Below, piece by piece: positions 34,995-44,525 of a stretch of 64,000 nt of DNA. The notes beneath the pieces are model-generated. The model did not search any database and was not told where the DNA came from. It saw only the letters and a program-made list of their open reading frames with translations. Within the stretch, counting starts at the first letter, position 1. Every line of letters starts with the position of its first letter. Made by a program: the position numbers and the translations under genes. Source of the stretch: Sulfobacillus acidophilus (GTDB lineage: Bacteria > Bacillota > Sulfobacillia > Sulfobacillales > Sulfobacillaceae); assembly GCA_003023745.1 (NCBI GenBank), contig PXYV01000010.1, forward strand, positions 1-64,000, given 5' to 3'.

Positions 34995-35975
34995 ATGCAA
35001 AAACCGCTAATCGTCGTAACACGTCGCATTCATTTTGAGGCACTGCAGAAATTAAACGAACTGGGCGACTTAAAAATATGGGAGGGTGACGGGCCAATTG
35101 ATCCGATAACGTTCGCGGCATGGCTTAAGACAGCAGATGCCTGTCTGACCATGTTGACTGACCGGGTCGACGAATTGGCACTATCCCAAGCCCCTCACCT
35201 GAAGATTGTCAGCAACATGGCGGTCGGCTACGACAACTTCGACCTAAAAGCGGCCACCGCCCGCCACATTATGATGACCAACACACCCGATGTTCTCACC
35301 GAAGCCACGGCAGAATTAACCTGGGCACTGATTCTTGCACTCATGCGTAACATTGTCCCGGCCCGTGACGATCTTTTAGCGGGAAAATGGACCACTTGGC
35401 GTCCTGATGGATTTTTAGGCACGGAAGTGTCGGGAAAGACGTTGGGAATCGTAGGGCTAGGACGCATCGGACGCGCCGTCGCACGCCGCGCGTTCGCCTT
35501 CAACATGCCGGTCATCGCTTGGGCACGTGATGGGCGCGCAACGATCGAGGAACGCATACCGCGTGCGGCCCGCTCACAATTCTTAGCACGCGCGGACGTC
35601 GTCACGCTGCACGTCCCGTTAACACCCCAAACCTACCATCTGGTCGACAAGGACTGGCTGAAGGCCATGAAGCCTTCTGCGTTTTTAATCAATACCGCGC
35701 GAGGCGGCGTTGTGGATGAGATCGCCCTCAAGAGCGCGTTGGACCGCAACGAACTGGCGGGTGCTGCCTTAGATGTGTTTGCTCAGGAACCTGTCGATGC
35801 TCGTCATCCATTAGCTTCGCATCCGCGGGTGTTGGCTACCCCGCACATTGGCTCGGCTACCAACGAAACGCGCAAAGCGATGGCGCTGCGCGCAGTCGCC
35901 AATATCCGTGCGGCGCTTTCGGGACACGTGCCCCCCGATCTCTTAAACCCCGACAGTCTCTTGAGCAATGGATGA
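34995..35975 (+). CDS. D-isomer-specific 2-hydroxyacid dehydrogenase (glyoxylate/hydroxypyruvate reductase type)
   Basis: 326 residues. NAD(P) loop GLGRIGRAVARRAF, then LINTARGGVVDE with the substrate Arg, and the Glu and His of LDVFAQEPV and TPHIGSATNETR. The length and the VSNMAVGYDNFDL stretch match GyaR/GhrB-type reductases. It reduces glyoxylate or hydroxypyruvate. AAAGGAG precedes the ATG; the ABC gene ends 68 bases upstream. Confidence 0.9.
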   Translation: MQKPLIVVTRRIHFEALQKLNELGDLKIWEGDGPIDPITFAAWLKTADACLTMLTDRVDELALSQAPHLKIVSNMAVGYDNFDLKAATARHIMMTNTPDVLTEATAELTWALILALMRNIVPARDDLLAGKWTTWRPDGFLGTEVSGKTLGIVGLGRIGRAVARRAFAFNMPVIAWARDGRATIEERIPRAARSQFLARADVVTLHVPLTPQTYHLVDKDWLKAMKPSAFLINTARGGVVDEIALKSALDRNELAGAALDVFAQEPVDARHPLASHPRVLATPHIGSATNETRKAMALRAVANIRAALSGHVPPDLLNPDSLLSNG

Positions 35976-36042
35976 GAAGCTGAAGCGGGCATAGGCAGGC
36001 TTGTTGTCTTATTCTATAATGAGACCAAAAAGGAGGGGTCCG

Positions 36043-36441
36043 GTGCGCAATCCCGATAATGTGTTTCACTTAGCGATCCCGTGCCGGGATCTGGACGAAG
36101 CGTTTGACTTTTACGTGACGAAACTCGGATGCAAGTTGGCGCGGCGCTACGCCGACCGGATTACCCTGGACTTCTTCGGCGATCAGCTTGTCGTACATCT
36201 CTCCACCAAAATCGATGAGAATCCTGAGATGTACCCGCGTCATTTCGGCATCACTTTTAAGCACCGCGAGGACTGGGAGCGGCTCCTCAATCTCGCCCGA
36301 AAACGCGAGTTGCCTTTTTTTCACGAGCCTAGCCGCCGCTTTCAAGATTTAGTGGAAGAGCACTGGACATTTCTTCTCATTGATCCTTCAAATAACTTGT
36401 TGGAGTTTAAGCATTACCTCGATCCGCAAATGATGTATTAA
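36043..36441 (+). CDS. VOC (glyoxalase/bleomycin-resistance fold) family protein
   Basis: 132 residues. VFHLAIPCRDLDEAFDFYVTKLGC opens the first beta-alpha-beta unit, with His as metal ligand. LVVHLS and the closing DPSNNLLEFKHY supply a second His and the Glu. The function within the VOC family (lyase, dioxygenase or resistance) cannot be told. A GTG start is set by AAGGAGGGG seven bases upstream. Confidence 0.8.
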   Translation: MRNPDNVFHLAIPCRDLDEAFDFYVTKLGCKLARRYADRITLDFFGDQLVVHLSTKIDENPEMYPRHFGITFKHREDWERLLNLARKRELPFFHEPSRRFQDLVEEHWTFLLIDPSNNLLEFKHYLDPQMMY

Positions 36442-36877
36442 TCCCATCCGTCTGCAGGCATGGGGCACGTTCACGGCACGCTTCGCACGCCTGACCAAAA
36501 CGAAAGGCAGCTTTAGCTTTGAGCCGTGAAGGGTGACTGGAGACTGGTCAGATAAAGCCCACCCGTTTATGGCCATCCCAACCGGAACGATTGCCATCGC
36601 TCCGCGGTGCACTCGTTGCCCTTAAGTCCTCACAACAGGCACTTGACGGGGTCCGAGCGGTCGCTGCGTTAGATAGGCAAAACTATCGGCAGGTTTTCAA
36701 GATTCCCAATCCGGGTGGCTCCTGGTCAAAGCAAACGACCATCTTCATCGGTCTACGATGCGCCAACGCACTCCGCGAACGGTTTGCCTAAAGTTTGGGA
36801 GAATCGCATAAGAGCGTGCAGTTCGGTTCACACTAGCAACATGACACCTGACATCACCCACCAGGAATGGATTTGAC
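36442..36877. other. Intergenic region ahead of the MurJ-like gene
   Basis: I see no convincing gene, terminator or known leader in this stretch. An open frame of 66 codons lacks a ribosome site and a recognisable domain. Confidence 0.45.
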
Positions 36878-38449
36878 GTGACTACCCCTAGAATGCGGCA
36901 ATCCATGATTTTCATCTTTGCGCTGACCTTCCTTGGCCGCGTGGCAGGGTTCGGGCGTACGGTAACTTTGGCGGTCTTGTTTGGAACGTCGCGTGCAACC
37001 GACGCCTTTGTCATGGCCTCGTCGTTGCCGAACTTGTTGTTCGGCGCTGTCAGTCAGTCGGTGGGCGTGGCCACGGTCCCGCTTTTGATTGACGCCCGCA
37101 CGCAACACGGGCAAGCGGGCCAGCAGGACTTCATCAACCAAGTTTGGACTCTCGTCTTTGCCTGCGCCCTTTTGGTCACCCTGGCCGGCGAGTGGTTAAG
37201 CCCGACCATCGTCCATTGCATGGCCCCCGGGTTTCATGGCGCCGAACAACATCTGACCGTGTTGTTGACCCGGGTCATGATTCCGGCCATTATTTTTTGG
37301 GGAGCCAGTGGATTACTGACGGGCGTATTGCAAGCGCAAGAAAACTTCGCAGGACTGAGTTGGTCGCCATTATTGGTCAACATGGTCCAAGTCGGAGCAA
37401 TGCTTTCTTTGTCTCGTCATTTGCACATCATGGCCGCCGCCTTAGGATCCACGTTGGCGGTGGCGTCGCAGTTGCTCCTGTTAGTACCGCTGATGCGACA
37501 GCGCGGTTTTAGGCTAGGTTTTTCTCTGAACTTTTCGTATACGCAGTTAAGAGCGCTTGCCCGGATGGTTCTGCCGTATTTTCTGGCAAGTTCGGCCGCC
37601 AACATTGAAGTACTAACCGACCGTGTGTTGGCTTCATCGTTGCCAGCCGGGAGCATTTCCGCGATGAACTTTGCCTTAATTGTCAGTCAAATTCCACTCG
37701 CCCTGATCATCGCGCCCCTGACCGCACCCATCTTCTCACGTTTGGCTCAGCATCACGCCGAACATCGTCGCGCCGAGTTTTCCCAGTTAGCGCTTTACGG
37801 GATGAGATGGCTGGTGCTTTTCATTCTTCCTGCGACGGTCATCCTCCTAATCCTGCACGCTCCGATTCTCCGAGTGCTGTATCAGCATGGCCACTTTGGC
37901 TCGCGCTCCTTCACCTTGACCGCACACATCTTTCTCTTCGCCATTAGCGCGCTTCCGGCCCAAGCGCTCAACGCATATCTGCAACAGGTCGCTTATGCGG
38001 CGCAAAATAGCAAGCGCCCCGCTCGCGCCAGCCTCATTGCCATTTCCGTCAACATCGTCGGAAATTTCATCTTGGTCCATTGGTCCGGAGTCAACGGCCT
38101 AGTATTGGCCACCAGCATCGCGTCGTGGATCAACTTGGCCATCCTACTTGTCCCCCGCTACCCCCGGCTGATCTGGAGTGCCCAACAATCGTTTCTGACC
38201 TCCGTCACCCTCGCCCTGGCAACCCTGGCATTGGTCTTACTGAGCATTGCCGGATTAACCCATTTGTATCAAACCCGGCCTGTAATCCCACTCGTGCTAT
38301 GGACTGGCATCGACGGTTGGACCGCATTATGCGCGTATGGACTGGCTTTGGTCGCGCTTGAGGTGCCGGAAGCAACCACCATGGCCCGCTATATCATGCA
38401 TCATCTGCACCCTCGCGCTATAAGCGGTAGGATTCGGCATCAACCATAA
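36878..38449 (+). CDS. murJ: MurJ/MviN-like lipid II flippase
   Basis: 523 residues with about 14 membrane helices. The N-terminus (FLGRVAGFGRTVTLAVLFGTSRATDAFVMASSLPNLLF) is the typical MviN start, with Arg residues in the central cavity region; VMIPAIIFWGASGLLTGVLQAQ and LPYFLASSAANIEVLTDRVLASSL follow. It would flip peptidoglycan or other polyprenyl-linked precursors. The start is GTG. Its 3' end overlaps the convergent PII-like gene by 32 bases. Confidence 0.85.
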   Translation: MTTPRMRQSMIFIFALTFLGRVAGFGRTVTLAVLFGTSRATDAFVMASSLPNLLFGAVSQSVGVATVPLLIDARTQHGQAGQQDFINQVWTLVFACALLVTLAGEWLSPTIVHCMAPGFHGAEQHLTVLLTRVMIPAIIFWGASGLLTGVLQAQENFAGLSWSPLLVNMVQVGAMLSLSRHLHIMAAALGSTLAVASQLLLLVPLMRQRGFRLGFSLNFSYTQLRALARMVLPYFLASSAANIEVLTDRVLASSLPAGSISAMNFALIVSQIPLALIIAPLTAPIFSRLAQHHAEHRRAEFSQLALYGMRWLVLFILPATVILLILHAPILRVLYQHGHFGSRSFTLTAHIFLFAISALPAQALNAYLQQVAYAAQNSKRPARASLIAISVNIVGNFILVHWSGVNGLVLATSIASWINLAILLVPRYPRLIWSAQQSFLTSVTLALATLALVLLSIAGLTHLYQTRPVIPLVLWTGIDGWTALCAYGLALVALEVPEATTMARYIMHHLHPRAISGRIRHQP

Positions 38450-38738
38450 AGATGGTTGCTCCACCAACTTGCACGTAGGTAGGTGAGACATATGCGTCGG
38501 GATGCATGGCACCGGCTCCTGGACGATGCAGCACTTCGCGTTCATGACAGTGCTCATTAATAATTTGCAAAGTGGATTCGACTTGGCTTTCTTCCAAGCC
38601 AATCAAAAAGGTGACGTTGCCTTGACGCAGAAAGCCACCCACCGTATTCAAACGCGTAAAGCGAATTTTGGCCCGGCGCAGAGCACTGGCAAGGTTACTG
38701 CGGTCCGCGTCCTGCACAATCGCAATCATCAGTTTCAT
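38418..38738 (-). CDS. darA: PII-like cyclic-di-AMP receptor
   Basis: 106 residues. The N-terminus MKLMIAIVQDADRSNLASAL, the FTRLNTVGGFLRQGNVTFLIGL loop and the C-terminal VGGATIFMVD match DarA/PstA, a trimeric PII-like protein that binds cyclic-di-AMP in Firmicutes. The ATG has GGGGGTG upstream; a GTG two codons earlier is possible. The last ten codons overlap the end of murJ on the other strand. Confidence 0.9.
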   Translation of the reverse strand: MKLMIAIVQDADRSNLASALRRAKIRFTRLNTVGGFLRQGNVTFLIGLEESQVESTLQIINEHCHEREVLHRPGAGAMHPDAYVSPTYVQVGGATIFMVDAESYRL

Positions 38739-39018
38739 GTCCACACCCCCAGAAAAGTCTTGTTAATGGCGTAGTACCAGAACCTCTCCGCCGATATCAT
38801 TCCAGGTCGGCTAAACTGCGTGACCACAGTGTACCCCCTCATCGTTTTTGTGCATAGTCATCCCCTCTAGGCGCGTATCGGATCGTGTTTAAGGGAATAA
38901 AACGACGGCAGCAGGCCCGACGGGTTCCGAAAGTTGTCTCGGTGATTGACCAACCGCTTAACAGACCATCTCCAAAGTATACGCTCGAATCACCATTTTT
39001 CCCAAGGGTTTCTCAACC

Positions 39019-39078
39019 TTTCACTTTGCGGAGCCGTTATCGGTATTTCACTTTGTTAAGGCGAATATGGCGTATACT
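39019..39078 (+). promoter_or_regulatory. Direct repeats and -10 box upstream of a solute-binding protein
   Basis: TTTCACTTTG occurs twice, at 39019 and 39046 (27 bp apart), ahead of TATACT (39073-39078). No good -35 is present. Tandem sites next to a lone -10 are what an activator-dependent promoter looks like. It would give a transcript with a leader of about 280 bases before the solute-binding protein. Confidence 0.4.
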
Positions 39079-39236
39079 GGCCAAAAACACTGTGGGTAAC
39101 ATTTATCGGTGACGACCTAATCATCGTGGGACCGACCGACCGGCAACAAAAAGCAGGATTCGAGCGGCTCAATGGCGAATAGTGTCCGCAATATTTATGG
39201 GGTAGAAATTTAAACACTGATCAATCGGTCAAAGCG

Positions 39237-39261
39237 CGGGCGTTGTGTTAGATCGCCCGCC
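39237..39261 (+). terminator. GC-rich hairpin in the leader of the solute-binding protein gene
   Basis: GCGGGCG and CGCCCGC pair around an 11-base loop and are followed by CTGTTCTCTT. It could be an attenuator within the leader or the terminator of an earlier transcript. The rest of the 38739-39363 region holds no recognisable gene or known riboswitch. Confidence 0.4.
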
Positions 39262-39363
39262 TGTTCTCTTAAGTCTTCAGAACCCGTCCTACAAGAGTCG
39301 GAGCATATCTTCGACACGCATTTTGGAGGGACGGGATTTCAAACACATTGAGGAGGACTCGTC

Positions 39364-41082
39364 ATGGTTTTACGACGGCACCATTTGGCACTAGGCGCTG
39401 CCTTATGCCTAACGGCACCACTGTTAGCCGCTTGGAGCAGCAATGCGAGAAATCAGTCCACAACCAGTGCGGCCTCGGTCGTCGTGGCACTGCCGGTTCA
39501 AACCAGTCCCAACTGGTTTTTCCCCGTGTTGTCGGCCTCAGCCTACACCGATACCAACACCCAGATGTACGATCTCATGTACATGCCCTTAGTCTATTTC
39601 AACAACAAGGACGAGGCGGACTATTCGCAGTCACTGGCGTCATCCATCGTCAGCAATGCGACAGGCTCAGTCTACACCATTCACTTAAACCCGAAGTGGC
39701 ACTGGTCCAACGGCGCCCCAGTCACCGCGCAAGACGTGGTGTTTACATGGGATATCATGAAAGCCGCCAGCGGCAACGGCAATCTGCCCTGGGTTTATGG
39801 CGGCGCCGGCACTGGCGGGATGCCCAACGATCTCAAGAGTGTCGTCGCCACCAGCAAGTACACGGTGACCATTACGCTGAACATTACCGCTAACCCCAAC
39901 TGGTTCATTCACAACGACATCGGCCAGTTTGTAATCGTACCCAAAGCCTCATGGAACCGCTATCCGTCCAATATGCAAAAGGAACTAACGTGGATCAAGA
40001 GTATCGCCAACGATCCCACGGCGCAGCCGTATCACGTCGTGGACGGTCCGTACAAGTTTTCCAGCTACACTCCCAACGAGGAATGGATCTTCACTCCCAA
40101 TCCGTCCTTCGATGGCCATAAGTCAAGTATCGGACGACTGATTTTCCAGTACCAGACATCGACATCGAGTGAGTTTGCGGCCCTTCGGTCCGGAACCGTA
40201 CAAGTAGGCTATCTTCCACCGGCCATGTGGTCGGTGCGCAAAGATCTGACGGGGGATAAATACTGGCCTAGCTATCTCTTTGGCTTTAACATGATGCGTC
40301 TAGACGAAAATCCGGGAGCGGAAGACGGCATGGGATCGGTGTTTAGTCAAGCCTATGTCCGTCAAGCCATGGAAATGGGCATCGACCAACCCGCGATCAT
40401 CAGCGGCATCTACCACGGCCAAGGCATTATCGAGGACAGCCCCGTTCCCTCCGAACCCAAGACCGTCTTTGACGATCCGGCGCTGAACAAGCAGCTGTAT
40501 CCGTTTAACATCAAAGCTGGTCAAAAGCTATTGGAAAGTCACGGGTGGCGTCTGGTCCATGGCGTCATGACCAAGGGCAAGCAAAAGTTCGAATTCCCGC
40601 TCATCTACTCGTCAGGGGATCCAGCGGTGCAAGATACGGTGGAACTGTTGCAGCGCGACTGGGCCAAAGAGGGAATTAAAATCTCTTTGGTGTCCATGCC
40701 CTTTGACAATCTGGTCACGACCGATCATGGCAAACCGTCCGGTTGGGATGCCGCTTATTGGGGTGCCGGCTGGACCTACGAGCCCGATTTCTACCCCACC
40801 GGCGGCGCGCTGTTTAAGACCGGGGCCGCCTCTAATGCGGGAGGATACAGTAACCCCACCATGAACAAGCTGATTGAGGACACGTACCTGCCAGCCACGG
40901 CCGCACAGTCGCAAAAAGCGCTGTTTGCGTACGAAGCATACGCTGCAAAACAGGTCCCCTATCTGTGGTTTCCATGGCTGGCTACATTAAACGAGTCATC
41001 AACGGCCCTCAAAGGTGTCGAATCAACCTTTAACCCGATTGAAGACCTTTATATGCCAAACTATTGGACCGTCAAAAAATAA
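39364..41082 (+). CDS. Peptide/nickel-type ABC solute-binding protein (family 5)
   Basis: 572 residues. Family-5 marks are YTIHLNPKWHWSNGAPVTAQDVVFTWD and the PYKFSSYTPNEEWIFTPNP stretch. It binds an oligopeptide or similar ligand outside the membrane. The N-terminus is a lipoprotein-like signal (RRHH, hydrophobic core, then LLAAWSSNARN), but where the lipidated Cys should be the codon is TGG for Trp. The protein may be released or anchored by its signal alone. No permease or ATPase gene is adjacent. Strong GAGGAGG site before ATG. About 45-50% identical by eye to the homologue at 51295. Confidence 0.9.
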   Translation: MVLRRHHLALGAALCLTAPLLAAWSSNARNQSTTSAASVVVALPVQTSPNWFFPVLSASAYTDTNTQMYDLMYMPLVYFNNKDEADYSQSLASSIVSNATGSVYTIHLNPKWHWSNGAPVTAQDVVFTWDIMKAASGNGNLPWVYGGAGTGGMPNDLKSVVATSKYTVTITLNITANPNWFIHNDIGQFVIVPKASWNRYPSNMQKELTWIKSIANDPTAQPYHVVDGPYKFSSYTPNEEWIFTPNPSFDGHKSSIGRLIFQYQTSTSSEFAALRSGTVQVGYLPPAMWSVRKDLTGDKYWPSYLFGFNMMRLDENPGAEDGMGSVFSQAYVRQAMEMGIDQPAIISGIYHGQGIIEDSPVPSEPKTVFDDPALNKQLYPFNIKAGQKLLESHGWRLVHGVMTKGKQKFEFPLIYSSGDPAVQDTVELLQRDWAKEGIKISLVSMPFDNLVTTDHGKPSGWDAAYWGAGWTYEPDFYPTGGALFKTGAASNAGGYSNPTMNKLIEDTYLPATAAQSQKALFAYEAYAAKQVPYLWFPWLATLNESSTALKGVESTFNPIEDLYMPNYWTVKK

Positions 41083-41086
41083 TCAT

Positions 41087-41118
41087 AAGGAGCCCAATTC
41101 AAGGGCTCCTTTCTTTCT
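41087..41118 (+). terminator. Rho-independent terminator of the solute-binding protein gene
   Basis: AAGGAGCCC and GGGCTCCTT form nine pairs with a seven-base loop, followed by TTCTTTCTT. It starts four bases after the stop codon. Confidence 0.9.
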
Positions 41119-41433
41119 TGCTCTTGCTTCATTGTTCGGACCACCGAGGCATCGCCCGACCACGCTCTGAGCGCCTCTGAAAAACGATCTACACTTTGAG
41201 CCACCCCGGATTATTCGCGCGGACTCCACGCTTGGACATCCAAAACCACCACCATCGCCTGCAACGCGCAAGATCCGTCATCTCGATTGCCAAATCTCAC
41301 CCCAACCGACAGGTGAACCATCGTAACGCGTGTTCCCTCAAATTTTCGGGCTCCATTACCCACCGTTGCACGAGCGCGGTCTTCGGTCGCATCCTGATGT
41401 GGAGCGGTCACACGTCCCCACCGACGCGAGGGG

Positions 41434-42366
41434 TTATGAACTGCCCGAACGTTCAAAAATGTCTTTACCTAAGCGCATGCTCACCACCCAATTCGGGGCA
41501 TCAACCACTTCGGAAATCGCTAAATCCCCCGCCACGCTCAGCAAAAGATAGGCATCCAGGCGGCTTAAACCGGTCCATTGTCCAAGCCAGTCTATCATCT
41601 CGCGCGTGGCGTGGCGCGCTGCTTGCAATAAGTCGGGGCCAATACCGGTCGTCACCCAGGCGCCCCCTTGCCGGCGCGTCCTAGAGTCAGATTCCAAGCG
41701 CGGAGTGCCCAAGCGCACATTTTTTTGAAGATATACCCGCAAAGTCACCATCGAACTGGTTTCGATAGCTGTTCCGGCCACCTCGCCATCGCCTTGAGCG
41801 GCGTGCGTGTCGCCGACCGATAGCAATGCGCCTGGCACTGCCACGGGAAGCCACAGTTTGCAACCGGTGGTGACATCGCGCATATCCATGTTGCCGCCTT
41901 GAACGCTGGGAGGCACGAGTGGATGGTCTCCGGATTGGGCTGGGGCAACTCCAATTGTGCCAATGAACGGGCAGACCGGAATGAAAATCCCAGACAGTAT
42001 TTCCGCGTAGTCTGTACCGACGCGCGAAATGCGAAGGTGGGGTTCAGAAAACTCCTCGGCCAATAACCCAAAACCAGGAATGTTTGCCGTCCAACCCCAG
42101 CTATCCATCTCCATACCCAACACTTCCACCAACAGTGCATCGCCAGGTTCGGCCGACTCGACAAAAACGGGACCGGAAACAGGATTCACGCGAGTAAAGT
42201 CGAGATGGGCAACATCTTGCACAGTCGAATCGATCTGTATTTGTCCACCCGAGGCATTGGCCACTTCCAGCGTAATCAGGTCTCCCGAACGCACCGTGAC
42301 TACAGGGGCGTGCGCGTTGTTCCAGGTCCAGTGCACCTGGTCTCTTTTAATGTGAAACGACGCCAT
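41434..42366 (-). CDS. Acetamidase/formamidase family protein
   Basis: 310 residues. VNPVSGPVFVESAEPGDALLVEVL, GGNMDMRDVTTGCKLWLPV and GDTHAAQGDGEVAGTAIET are characteristic of FmdA/AmdA amidases, which hydrolyse formamide or acetamide to ammonia and the acid. The VCPFIGTIGVAP stretch near the middle is also typical. AAAGGTGG precedes the ATG. It is convergent with the solute-binding protein gene, so co-regulation is not implied. Confidence 0.9.
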   Translation of the reverse strand: MASFHIKRDQVHWTWNNAHAPVVTVRSGDLITLEVANASGGQIQIDSTVQDVAHLDFTRVNPVSGPVFVESAEPGDALLVEVLGMEMDSWGWTANIPGFGLLAEEFSEPHLRISRVGTDYAEILSGIFIPVCPFIGTIGVAPAQSGDHPLVPPSVQGGNMDMRDVTTGCKLWLPVAVPGALLSVGDTHAAQGDGEVAGTAIETSSMVTLRVYLQKNVRLGTPRLESDSRTRRQGGAWVTTGIGPDLLQAARHATREMIDWLGQWTGLSRLDAYLLLSVAGDLAISEVVDAPNWVVSMRLGKDIFERSGSS

Positions 42367-42449
42367 AACAACCACCTTTCTAGAACCATCCAAAACAATC
42401 CCCAAAACATGCACAACGCCTTGGACCATCATCCCGTCCCACTACACCG

Positions 42450-43007
42450 CTAAAGGATAGAGGAGCCGACGTGAATAAGCAGAAAGAAACCGAGACACCC
42501 CAGCACGACACCAGCCACTTTTTCCGCCCATTCCCCCAGGAATGGTTTTAACCAGCTTCCCAAAACAAGACCCGTCAGGGTAAAAGCAAACGCCTCACAG
42601 CCAATGAGGATAATCGTAAGAATAATGGGGATCCCTAAAAGTCCCATGGAAAACCCCGCTGCCAACTCGTCCATGCTGATGCTGAGTGCTAATACCACGA
42701 TGGTCCAGGTGGTGAGAGCCACCGGCTTTTCAGCCGATTCCCTCTCGCGATCCCAGAACACAAACCATGCCCCTACCCCCAACAACGCCACTGCCCCGGC
42801 CAACGACGACCATCGCCCGAATACCCGTCCCAATTCATGGCCCAGACCAATGCCAATCAGTGGCATCAATGCTTCCGCACTGGCAAAGGCAACGGCCAGG
42901 CGAATGCGGGTCGAGCGCTGCGGCTCAGCTGTGCCCAAAGAAATCGACACCATTAACGTATCAATGCCCAATGACACAATCAGCGCCAACATTTTGACCA
43001 CCACCAC
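42450..43007 (-). CDS. mntP: MntP-type manganese efflux protein
   Basis: About 185 residues, six membrane helices in two repeats. Each repeat has the conserved acidic motif: SLGIDTLMVSISLG and SISMDELAAGFSMG. It would export Mn(II). I start it at the GTG about seven bases after GGGAGGTGAT; the ATG three codons earlier overlaps that site. I looked for a yybP-ykoY riboswitch upstream and did not find one. Confidence 0.83.
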   Translation of the reverse strand: MVVVKMLALIVSLGIDTLMVSISLGTAEPQRSTRIRLAVAFASAEALMPLIGIGLGHELGRVFGRWSSLAGAVALLGVGAWFVFWDRERESAEKPVALTTWTIVVLALSISMDELAAGFSMGLLGIPIILTIILIGCEAFAFTLTGLVLGSWLKPFLGEWAEKVAGVVLGCLGFFLLIHVGSSIL

Positions 43008-43452
43008 AGGCATCACCTCCCAGCGGGGTTACGGACACAGTCACGATAGCATGAATTTAGGACCTTAGCCTAAAAACCGTGCAAAGGTCTTGGCACTCAA
43101 TTACTCCCGAAGACTTTGCAGCGGTTTCACCGACTAAGTCGCGGGGAGTTAATCGCCACCTTATGCGAAAACCTTGCATGGGTAGTCCCGAACGGTCGGC
43201 TGCGGATCGAGGCGTGTCGGACCCCTGTTGGATGCGTTTGAGGGTGCCCCGTGGATGCCAGTTGGGTCCGACCCGCTTGGGGCGGTTTGACGGCTCCCCT
43301 TGTAGGGCGCCGTCGAGAGACATGACCCCATCTGTTACGTAGTAGCTTCATGGCACAATCATGGCGGACACCCTTGCCCTTGGCTAACAGTTGGAACGGT
43401 CATCCCCCGTTCGGAACTTTCACCCTAAAGCACACGCCCATGCCGGGCGCAC
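43008..43452. other. Intergenic region
   Basis: No convincing gene. Open frames exist on both strands but none has a ribosome site or recognisable domain. The right end holds the terminator of the toxin-antitoxin operon. Confidence 0.45.
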
Positions 43453-43484
43453 AAAAACTACGCGCCGATCGGCACCGGCGCGTA
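43453..43484 (-). terminator. Rho-independent terminator of the RelE-like operon
   Basis: On the minus strand TACGCGCCG and CGGCGCGTA form nine pairs around an eight-base loop, followed by GTTTTTG. It lies about 45 bases past the toxin stop. Confidence 0.8.
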
Positions 43485-43528
43485 AAACCCTCTCCTATTA
43501 GCGGGTTAGGCATGCATGCGAAGCAGGA

Positions 43529-43903
43529 TCAAGACTCTGACAATGACGATGGCTCGATCGCGCGAACATTAAGACGGACATAGACATCGTCGGCACTCCG
43601 GGGGTGCCTCAAGCCAACGCCGAGTACAAAGGGCACGTCCTCACGAGGATCATAACGATACACCAAACGCAAATCGGGATGAACATGACGTGGCGGAGAA
43701 AACGTCGAATGAAATTTCTTTTTGCGGTAGTTCTCCAGTGGCGGTCTCGTTAACGCCGTCCCTTCTTGTAAGGGATCTCGCATGACAATCGAGATCGTGT
43801 GATCAATACAGCGCAAGCATTCGGCGAATCGTCCCGGTCCCAAGACGGTTTCGAGGGTGGGAAGATCTTGCATGTACAGGTACGGATGGTCGAGACGCTT
43901 CAT
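43529..43903 (-). CDS. RelE/ParE-like toxin
   Basis: 124 residues. The core PDLRLVYRYDPREDVPFVLGVGLRHPRSADDVYVRL has the strand order and Arg/Tyr pattern of RelE-superfamily mRNA interferases or gyrase poisons. Its ATG overlaps the stop of the upstream antitoxin gene (ATGA), as usual for type II modules. Which of the two activities it has is not clear. Confidence 0.65.
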   Translation of the reverse strand: MKRLDHPYLYMQDLPTLETVLGPGRFAECLRCIDHTISIVMRDPLQEGTALTRPPLENYRKKKFHSTFSPPRHVHPDLRLVYRYDPREDVPFVLGVGLRHPRSADDVYVRLNVRAIEPSSLSES

Positions 43904-44217
43904 GGGTGATGTTGACGATATAGCATCTCCGTCGAAACGCTCTCAGGATGGGGTATCCAATTATCAGGGGCTGTTTCCACACGTGAACCCAACTGAGCGG
44001 CCAGTTCGGCATCCTCAAGCGTTTCTTCGAGCATCGCCAACTTCTGCATCAACGTTTCATAGCGTTCGTAGGACACGATGACAGCATCCAGTCCCTCTTG
44101 CGCAAAAAGAATGCCCAGTTTCTCATGGTTTTTCAGTTTTCGCGCCAGTTCCCGTTGTGACAGCGTTCGGAAAGCGCGAGCCGGAATCAACTCATCTTTG
44201 GTAAAGGTCGTCCGCAT
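43900..44217 (-). CDS. Antitoxin of a RelE-type module
   Basis: 105 residues. The N-terminal RTTFTKDELIPARAFRTLSQRELARKL and ILFAQEGLDAVIVSYERYETLMQKLAMLEE resemble Phd/YefM-type antitoxins (DNA-binding part, then a helix that covers the toxin). The tail after the ELAAQLGSRV helix is disordered in character. AGAGGTG precedes the chosen ATG; an ATG two codons earlier sits inside the ribosome site. Likely autorepressor. Confidence 0.68.
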   Translation of the reverse strand: MRTTFTKDELIPARAFRTLSQRELARKLKNHEKLGILFAQEGLDAVIVSYERYETLMQKLAMLEETLEDAELAAQLGSRVETAPDNWIPHPESVSTEMLYRQHHP

Positions 44218-44525
44218 TTTCATCACCTCTCGACTCACTATCGCTGCCTTCTTATTAGCATACACAAAAACGCACAAATTGACGCACAGAATTTTATCGC
44301 TGGGTGCGAAAAATCGTAGTCGCCGAAATAAACGAGATTGCGGTAGTCCCGGATAAAGGTGTCCTATTCGAGGTCCTCCCACGTAAAATCGTTAACCTGC
44401 AGTTCAACACAACCCAGACGCACCCGCGCATTCGATGGCAGTGATGTCTGTGACACGGACCCCAGCAAAGCGCACCTTATTTTAACTGTTCTAGTCCCGC
44501 GCTCGTATGTCCAAGCGTTGCAGAC
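44218..44525 (-). promoter_or_regulatory. Promoter region of the RelE-type module
   Basis: An extended -10 on the minus strand, TATGCTAATAA, lies about 35-45 bases ahead of the antitoxin start. No consensus -35. The rest of the stretch, up to the end of the peptidase gene, holds no gene. Confidence 0.45.

Noticed and set aside
38885-39112. 75-codon frame upstream of the solute-binding protein
   Set aside because: No recognisable family; the stretch is better explained as promoter and leader sequence.
43008-43060. yybP-ykoY manganese riboswitch before mntP
   Set aside because: The short upstream stretch shows no matching stem or conserved loop.
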